Below the pieces are notes generated by a model. That model did no database searches. It was not told the origin of the DNA and saw only the letters and a program-made list of their open reading frames with translations. DNA of 46,686 nucleotides from contig CAJKCQ010000010.1 in assembly GCA_905198475.1 (NCBI GenBank), positions 1 to 46,686 of the forward strand. Reading direction: 5' to 3'. Of this stretch, positions 42,680 through 46,686 are shown piece after piece. Positions within the stretch are counted from its first letter, which is position 1; each line of letters begins with the position of its first letter. The translations under genes and the position numbers were made by a program. This stretch comes from an uncultured Sutterella sp. (GTDB lineage Bacteria > Pseudomonadota > Gammaproteobacteria > Burkholderiales > Burkholderiaceae_F).

Positions 42680-43165
42680 ATGAAGATCAAGACCCAGTGC
42701 CTCGCCACTCTTTTTGCAGCGGCCTTCGCCCTCGGCGCAGCCCCCGCCGTCACCGCGGCTCCGGACGGGGCGCAGGAGATGCAGTCGCAGCGCCAGCCGA
42801 TTCCGCTTTCGCTCGCGCGCGTTGCGAAGAACATCGGCAAGCCGGGCGTCTACCTCTTCGACTGCAACCCGCAGGAGATCTACGAGCAGAGCCACATCAA
42901 GGGCTCGATCCACGCCAACGTCGAGGGGTGGATGGATCTGCTACCGAAGGACAAGAAGAACTCGTACCTGATCCTCTACTGCATCAACCGCATGTGCAAC
43001 ATCTCCTATGAGGCGTCGCTCAAGTTGATTGAGATGGGCTACGAAAACGTCTATCTGATGCCCGACGGCATCCAGGGCTGGGTCTCGAACGGGTACGAGT
43101 TCGAGGGCACGGGCCGCAAGGACCCGGGCCTTGAGGCCGCGCGCGCGAAGCGCGAGGCGAAGTAG
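42680..43165 (+). CDS. Periplasmic rhodanese-domain protein
   Basis: The 161-residue product has a Sec signal peptide (to about residue 26) and one rhodanese domain: YLFDCNPQEIYEQSHIKGSIHA (58-79), then the loop LYCINRMCNISYEAS with probable nucleophile Cys101 and a second cysteine Cys106. The loop differs from the usual CRSGxR: it has a CINRMC pair that could form a disulfide. Rhodaneses move sulfane sulfur; with thiosulfate they release sulfite, which would be substrate for MccA. That link is inference from position. A basic C-terminal tail follows. Confidence 0.85.
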   Translation: MKIKTQCLATLFAAAFALGAAPAVTAAPDGAQEMQSQRQPIPLSLARVAKNIGKPGVYLFDCNPQEIYEQSHIKGSIHANVEGWMDLLPKDKKNSYLILYCINRMCNISYEASLKLIEMGYENVYLMPDGIQGWVSNGYEFEGTGRKDPGLEAARAKREAK

Positions 43166-43255
43166 TCCTCTTTCCTACACGTCCTTCTCCCAACGGCTCG
43201 CCGCGGCGATGCGCCTCGGGCGGGCCGCGACCACTGATTATCCGGAGTCCGACCG

Positions 43256-43657
43256 ATGTCCTCCCAACGACCCGCCCGCGTGAGCGGCCTGATCCTCGCC
43301 CTCGCGGGGCTTCTCTTCGCCGCCGCGCTCTTCTGGTGGCTGCCGCACTGCCGGGGCGAGCACGCGATGAGCTGCGTCTGGATGACGCGCGCCGCCGCGG
43401 GCGCGGCCCTGATGATCGCCGCGCTTGGGTGTTCGATGCTCTTCGCCCCGACCGCCGGCTCCGCGCTCGGCCTCGCCGCGGGCGTCTTCTTCGCCGGGGT
43501 GCTCGAGACCGCGCTCGCGCTCGTGCTGATCGGCCCCTGCCCGAGCCCGATGATGGCCTGCCACTCGGTCACGCAGCCCGTGATCATCGTTGCGGGCACG
43601 CTCTTCGCGCTCTTTGCGCTCGCCGACATGTGGCGCCTCTCGCGCCTCACGCACTGA
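43256..43657 (+). CDS. DUF4418-family membrane protein
   Basis: The 133-residue protein has four membrane helices. Conserved DUF4418 (PF14387) features are the CRGEHAMSCVWMTRAAAG segment (Cys32, Cys40) and CPSPMMACHSVTQP (Cys95, Cys102), two cysteine pairs on the periplasmic side by topology. Function is unknown; the family is often next to FtsX-type permeases, as here. Metal or thiol transfer is conceivable. RBS GGAG; the permease gene starts 8 bases later. Confidence 0.8.
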   Translation: MSSQRPARVSGLILALAGLLFAAALFWWLPHCRGEHAMSCVWMTRAAAGAALMIAALGCSMLFAPTAGSALGLAAGVFFAGVLETALALVLIGPCPSPMMACHSVTQPVIIVAGTLFALFALADMWRLSRLTH

Positions 43658-43664
43658 GGCCCTC

Positions 43665-44873
43665 ATGACGCGCCCCGTCCCCATCACCACGGCGCGGATC
43701 GCCGCCGCGAACGTCTCGAAGAAGCCCCTGCGCTCGATCTCGCTCGCGCTGATCGCGGCCGTCTTCACCTTCATGCTCTTCGCGGGCTCGATGATCGCCG
43801 CGAACCTGCAGGCCGGCATTGAGTCGCTCTCCGCGCGCATGGGGGCGGATCTGCTCGTCGTGCCGCAGGGCGAGGGGAAGAAGATCGAAGGCGTCATCCT
43901 GCGCGCGCAGCCCTCGACCTTCTATCTCGACGGCAGGCTCCTCGACGTCGTGAAGAACCTCCCCGGCGTCGCCGCGGCTTCGGGACAGCTCTTCATCGCC
44001 TCGCTCGACGCGCAGTGCTGCACGGTGAAGGTGCAGCTGATCGGCATCGACGAGAAGACGGACTTCGTCGTCGCGCCCTGGCTGAGAAAGGCGGCGCCGA
44101 AGCCCTTGGAAGGCAATGAAGTGATCGTCGGCGACTACATCTTCGGTGAGATCGGCTCCGAACTGGAGTTCTTCAACCGCAAGTTCAAAATCGTCGGCCG
44201 CCTCGCGCCGACGGGCATGGGCTTCGACTCGTCGATCTTCATGACGATCGACGCCGCGCGCGGCCTTGGGGCCGCCGCTTCGCCCGCAAAGGCGGGCGAG
44301 ATCACGACGAGCCTTTCCTCGATCCTCGTGCGCGTGAAGCCCGGCGTAGACCCGATCACCATTTCCGACGAGCTCCTCGACGAGCTCGGACTCGGTGCGG
44401 ACGTGAACTTCGTCTTCGCGTCGAACATGATGAGCGACACCTCGGCGAAGCTGCGCCGCATCGTAGGGGTGATGTACTCCGCCGCGGGCGGCTTCTGGGT
44501 GGTGGCGGCATTGATCATGCTGATCGTCTACTTCTTCGCCTTCACCGAGCGGCAGCGCGAGTTCGCGACGCTGCGCGCGCTCGGCGCCTCGCGTGCCAAG
44601 GTCGTGCGGATCGTGATGACGGAGGCCCTCATGATCTCCGCCGCGGGCTCCGCCGCGGGCGTCTTGGTCGGCGCCGTCGCGGTGACGAGCTTCTCGAGCG
44701 CGATCGCGCAGACGATCGGGCTCCCCTACCTCGCGCCCGCCGCTTCGAGCTGGGCCGCGGCCCTGGCGGCGAGCCTGCTCGCCGGCGTCGCCACGGTGCC
44801 TCTGGCGGCGCTTCCCACCGCCTGGCGGATCGGCCGGCGGGACATCTACGCCTCGATGCGCGAAGGAGAGTGA
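43665..44873 (+). CDS. FtsX-type ABC transporter permease (MacB/LolC-like)
   Basis: The 402-residue protein has an N-terminal helix (about 22-42), a periplasmic MacB-PCD-like domain (about 45-270) and three C-terminal helices of the FtsX fold (AAGGFWVVAALIMLIVYFF; EALMISAAGSAAGVLVGAVAV). This type VII design does mechanical work across the envelope rather than classic transport. Two adjacent cysteines (AQCCTVKV, about 122-123) lie in the periplasmic domain. The partner ATPase starts 3 bases after its stop. Confidence 0.88.
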   Translation: MTRPVPITTARIAAANVSKKPLRSISLALIAAVFTFMLFAGSMIAANLQAGIESLSARMGADLLVVPQGEGKKIEGVILRAQPSTFYLDGRLLDVVKNLPGVAAASGQLFIASLDAQCCTVKVQLIGIDEKTDFVVAPWLRKAAPKPLEGNEVIVGDYIFGEIGSELEFFNRKFKIVGRLAPTGMGFDSSIFMTIDAARGLGAAASPAKAGEITTSLSSILVRVKPGVDPITISDELLDELGLGADVNFVFASNMMSDTSAKLRRIVGVMYSAAGGFWVVAALIMLIVYFFAFTERQREFATLRALGASRAKVVRIVMTEALMISAAGSAAGVLVGAVAVTSFSSAIAQTIGLPYLAPAASSWAAALAASLLAGVATVPLAALPTAWRIGRRDIYASMREGE

Positions 44874-44876
44874 CGC

Positions 44877-45572
44877 ATGGCGACGGACAACACGCTCCTT
44901 CTCGACGCGAAGGACCTCGGCAAGCGCTACGAACGCGGCGGCCGCCCCTTCTGGGCGCTGAGGCACGCCTCGCTCGAGGTCGCTGCGGGCGACTTCGTGA
45001 CGATCCTCGGGCGCTCGGGCTCGGGGAAGTCCACTCTGCTCAACATCCTCGTGGGGCTGCTCCCCCCGACAGAAGGCGGGGTGACCCTCTGCGGCCGGGC
45101 GCTCGCGGGCCTCACAGACGCCGAGAGCTCCGAATTGAGAAACGCCCGGGTGGGGTACGTCCCGCAGACGGCGGGCCTCATCCCAACCCTCACGATCGAG
45201 GAGAACGTGCGGCTGCCGTGGTACCTCGCGGGATCCCGCGGGCCCGAGCCCGAAGGCCGTGCGAAGCAGCTCCTCGCCGACGTGGGGTTGGCGGACCTGA
45301 CCCTTCAGTACCCGAACGCGCTCTCCGGGGGCGAGCTGCGTCGCGCGGCCGTCGCGCGCGCACTGATGTGCTCGCCCGCCCTCATCGTCGCCGACGAACC
45401 CACGTCGAACCTAGACCCGGCGAGCGCCCGGAGCGTGGTGGAGATCTTCGGGAAGCTGACCCGGGAGGGCGGGGCCGTCCTCATGGTGACTCACGACGCC
45501 TTCAGCCTCGAGAGCTCCACGCGGATCTACGACATGGCCGAAGGCACGCTCACCGGACGCGTCGCGCCCTGA
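44877..45572 (+). CDS. LolD/MacB-type ABC transporter ATP-binding protein
   Basis: The 231-residue ATPase has Walker A GRSGSGKS (45-52), Q-loop VPQTAGLIPTLT, signature LSGGELRRAAVARAL and Walker B LIVADEPTSNLD. It pairs with the preceding FtsX-type permease. The signature has ELRR where LolD has EQQR. Confidence 0.92.
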   Translation: MATDNTLLLDAKDLGKRYERGGRPFWALRHASLEVAAGDFVTILGRSGSGKSTLLNILVGLLPPTEGGVTLCGRALAGLTDAESSELRNARVGYVPQTAGLIPTLTIEENVRLPWYLAGSRGPEPEGRAKQLLADVGLADLTLQYPNALSGGELRRAAVARALMCSPALIVADEPTSNLDPASARSVVEIFGKLTREGGAVLMVTHDAFSLESSTRIYDMAEGTLTGRVAP

Positions 45573-45631
45573 GGACGGACGGGCCGGATGGGAAAAGCAA
45601 AACGCATTCACTTTGAGAAGGAAGAAGAATC

Positions 45632-46075
45632 ATGAAGAGACGCGAGCTCATCGGTGCGGGCATCACCGCGGCAATGCTCACGACCGTCGGAGCGGTCGAA
45701 GCGGCCGAGGCCGGGAAGGAATCCGAAAAGACCCAGAACCAGACCGCCGCCAAGAAGACGCCCCGGCGCAACCTCAAGGACGTTCCCTTCCCCGTGAAGG
45801 GCAAGGTGACGATCGTGGACTTCGGCGCCTCCTGGTGCGCAAGTTGCCCGGAGATGGCCGAGCTCATGAAGCAGATGCAGAAGGAGTACGGTGACAAGGC
45901 CGCCTTCATCACGATCGACATCGACGAGTGGCAGGGGATCGAGGACGTCTACTTGATCGACGAGATGCCCGCGCAGATCTTCTACGACCGCAAAGGCGAA
46001 CCCATCTGGAAGCACGTCGGCCCCGTGGACGCCGACACGATGCGCGAGCGCGTGAACATCCTGCTGGAGGGCTGA
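45632..46075 (+). CDS. Exported thioredoxin-fold protein
   Basis: The 147-residue product has an N-terminal signal (MKRRELIGAGITAAML...) whose twin arginine and following ELIGAG resemble a Tat signal. The mature thioredoxin domain has active site WCASC (Cys69, Cys72) and the cis-Pro loop DEMPAQIFYD. It ends the post-mccA gene row and may reduce thiols or persulfides in the periplasm, such as the rhodanese or heme-site cysteines; this is inference. RBS AAGGAAGAA. Confidence 0.87.
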   Translation: MKRRELIGAGITAAMLTTVGAVEAAEAGKESEKTQNQTAAKKTPRRNLKDVPFPVKGKVTIVDFGASWCASCPEMAELMKQMQKEYGDKAAFITIDIDEWQGIEDVYLIDEMPAQIFYDRKGEPIWKHVGPVDADTMRERVNILLEG

Positions 46076-46121
46076 GAAGCCCTGCGGCCGGGTGAGCCTC
46101 CGGCATCTCGGAAAGCAAAAG

Positions 46122-46158
46122 CGGGCGCACCCGAAGCTCTCGGGGAGCGCCCGTTTTG
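46122..46158 (+). terminator. Intrinsic terminator after the thioredoxin gene
   Basis: A 7 bp stem (46122-46128 with 46147-46153), with extra inner pairing, runs into TTTT. It closes the mcc-neighbour cluster. Confidence 0.75.
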
Positions 46159-46210
46159 GATGCGTCTCCCGCCCGGAAGGACGGGAGAGCGCGCGGCGTC
46201 GTGCCTCTCG

Positions 46211-46552
46211 TCAGAGCGCCGGGACATGCTCGACCTGACGACCCGGGTCGACGGCGATCGCCTTCATGCCGCGGGCTTCAATCGCCTTCACGCCGCGCTC
46301 CGTGCAGATCACGGTCGCGCCCTTGGCGACGACGTCGCCCTTCCAGAGCACCTTGCGCCCTTCAACGAAGGAGTACTTCGGCTCCTGCGTCGCGAAGTCG
46401 TAGACCGTGATGTCGGCGTCGGCGCCCACCGAGAGGTGACCCTTCTGCGTGAGGCGCAGCATGCGCGCGGGGTTGAGCGAAGTCTTCTGCGCGAATTCAG
46501 AGAGCGACAGAATGTCGAGCTTCACGAGCGAGAGGCCCTGCGAGAGGATGAC
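46211..46552 (-). pseudogene. Amidohydrolase (FwdA/dihydroorotase-like) C-terminal fragment
   Basis: About 113 residues remain of an amidohydrolase-superfamily enzyme: SEFAQKTSLNPARMLRL and KGHLSVGADADITVYD are the usual C-terminal beta-sandwich signature, close to formylmethanofuran dehydrogenase A-like and dihydropyrimidinase-like proteins. The 5' part, with the metal-binding barrel, is cut off where the IS200/IS605-type left end begins (about 46553). The remaining frame continues into the element but that part is not homologous. Confidence 0.75.
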
Positions 46553-46686
46553 CAAAAAAACGGCCTCGCGCAAGCCCCGTCCTTCAGGGCGAGGTTAGCG
46601 AGGCCAAAATGTTTGTGGGATAATCTATTCTCATGAAGACCACTACTCCCACCTGCATTCTCGAGCTGCCGTTGGTTGTGGGCGAC
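46553..46686 (+). mobile_element. Left end of a second IS200/IS605-type element
   Basis: The left end contains an outer stem (46562-46569 with 46598-46605) around the core CCCCGTCCTTCAGGGC (46575-46590), identical to the core at 22-37. It is followed by the tnpB start. The element continues beyond the window and lies in the same orientation as the one whose right end opens the window. Confidence 0.75.
46633..46686 (+). CDS. tnpB: TnpB (IS200/IS605 OrfB) N-terminus, partial
   Basis: Only 18 codons lie in the window, reading MKTTTPTCILELPLVVGD, which matches the opening of proteobacterial IS200/IS605 TnpB proteins as I know them. Together with the left-end hairpin this is convincing despite the short length. 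TnpB proteins are RNA-guided nucleases that help keep the element in place. Confidence 0.65.
   Translation, partial: MKTTTPTCILELPLVVGD

Noticed and set aside
1..46686. CRISPR arrays, tRNA and rRNA genes
   Set aside because: No regularly spaced repeats, no tRNA T-arm/CCA pattern and no rRNA sequence were seen in any gap.

Overview
The window is a G+C-rich chromosomal segment of a betaproteobacterium. Arg32-type EF-P with EarP, a complete System I (Ccm) cytochrome c maturation operon, a flavocytochrome c remnant, a YgbA-type protein and an MccA-type octaheme sulfite reductase together suggest an anaerobic gut Burkholderiales, most likely Sutterellaceae. That placement is inference from gene content; no rRNA, tRNA or marker tree is available here.

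Layout. (a) 1-1.2 kb: the right end of an IS200/IS605-type element that cuts a flavocytochrome c gene, then a ygbA-like gene coupled to a small membrane protein. (b) 1.35-5.3 kb: an M20 amidohydrolase, a transposase relic and two exported esterases. (c) 5.5-14.2 kb, minus strand: dCMP deaminase, efp, earP coupled to a giant DUF2157/GDYXXLXY membrane protein, and the run lipoprotein-uvrC-pgsA. (d) 14.75-22.4 kb: ccmABCDEFGHI, the complete heme-export and apocytochrome-ligation pathway. (e) 22.5-27.8 kb: a broken aldo/keto reductase, a DUF3100 membrane protein with a small membrane partner and an AbgB-like M20 hydrolase, then an orphan amino-acid-type binding protein. (f) 27.9-32 kb, minus strand: C69 dipeptidase, EamA transporter, ygfZ. 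(g) 32.3-37.2 kb: mltG, tmk-holB, and a tyrosine recombinase facing them. (h) 37.3-46.1 kb: a PhnD-type sensor histidine kinase, a ~900 bp noncoding region whose second half is strikingly A+T-rich, mccA, then rhodanese, DUF4418, FtsX-type permease, LolD-type ATPase and thioredoxin. (i) 46.2 kb to the end: an amidohydrolase cut by a second IS200/IS605-type left end, with the first 18 codons of tnpB.

How the parts work together. The Ccm operon can supply the covalently bound hemes that MccA needs (seven CXXCH sites and one CX15CH site). The genes after mccA are not the ferredoxin/NrfD quinol-dehydrogenase partners known for MccA/SirA in Wolinella and Shewanella. They encode periplasmic sulfur and thiol chemistry (rhodanese, thioredoxin) plus a four-cysteine membrane protein beside a MacB/Lol-type ABC pair. 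This unusual neighbourhood, with a PhnD-type kinase upstream, is the most interesting system in the window. The remaining genes are mostly housekeeping (DNA repair, replication, phospholipid, peptidoglycan) or peptide/amide scavenging (two M20 hydrolases, C69 dipeptidase, binding protein), which fits an amino-acid-using gut anaerobe.
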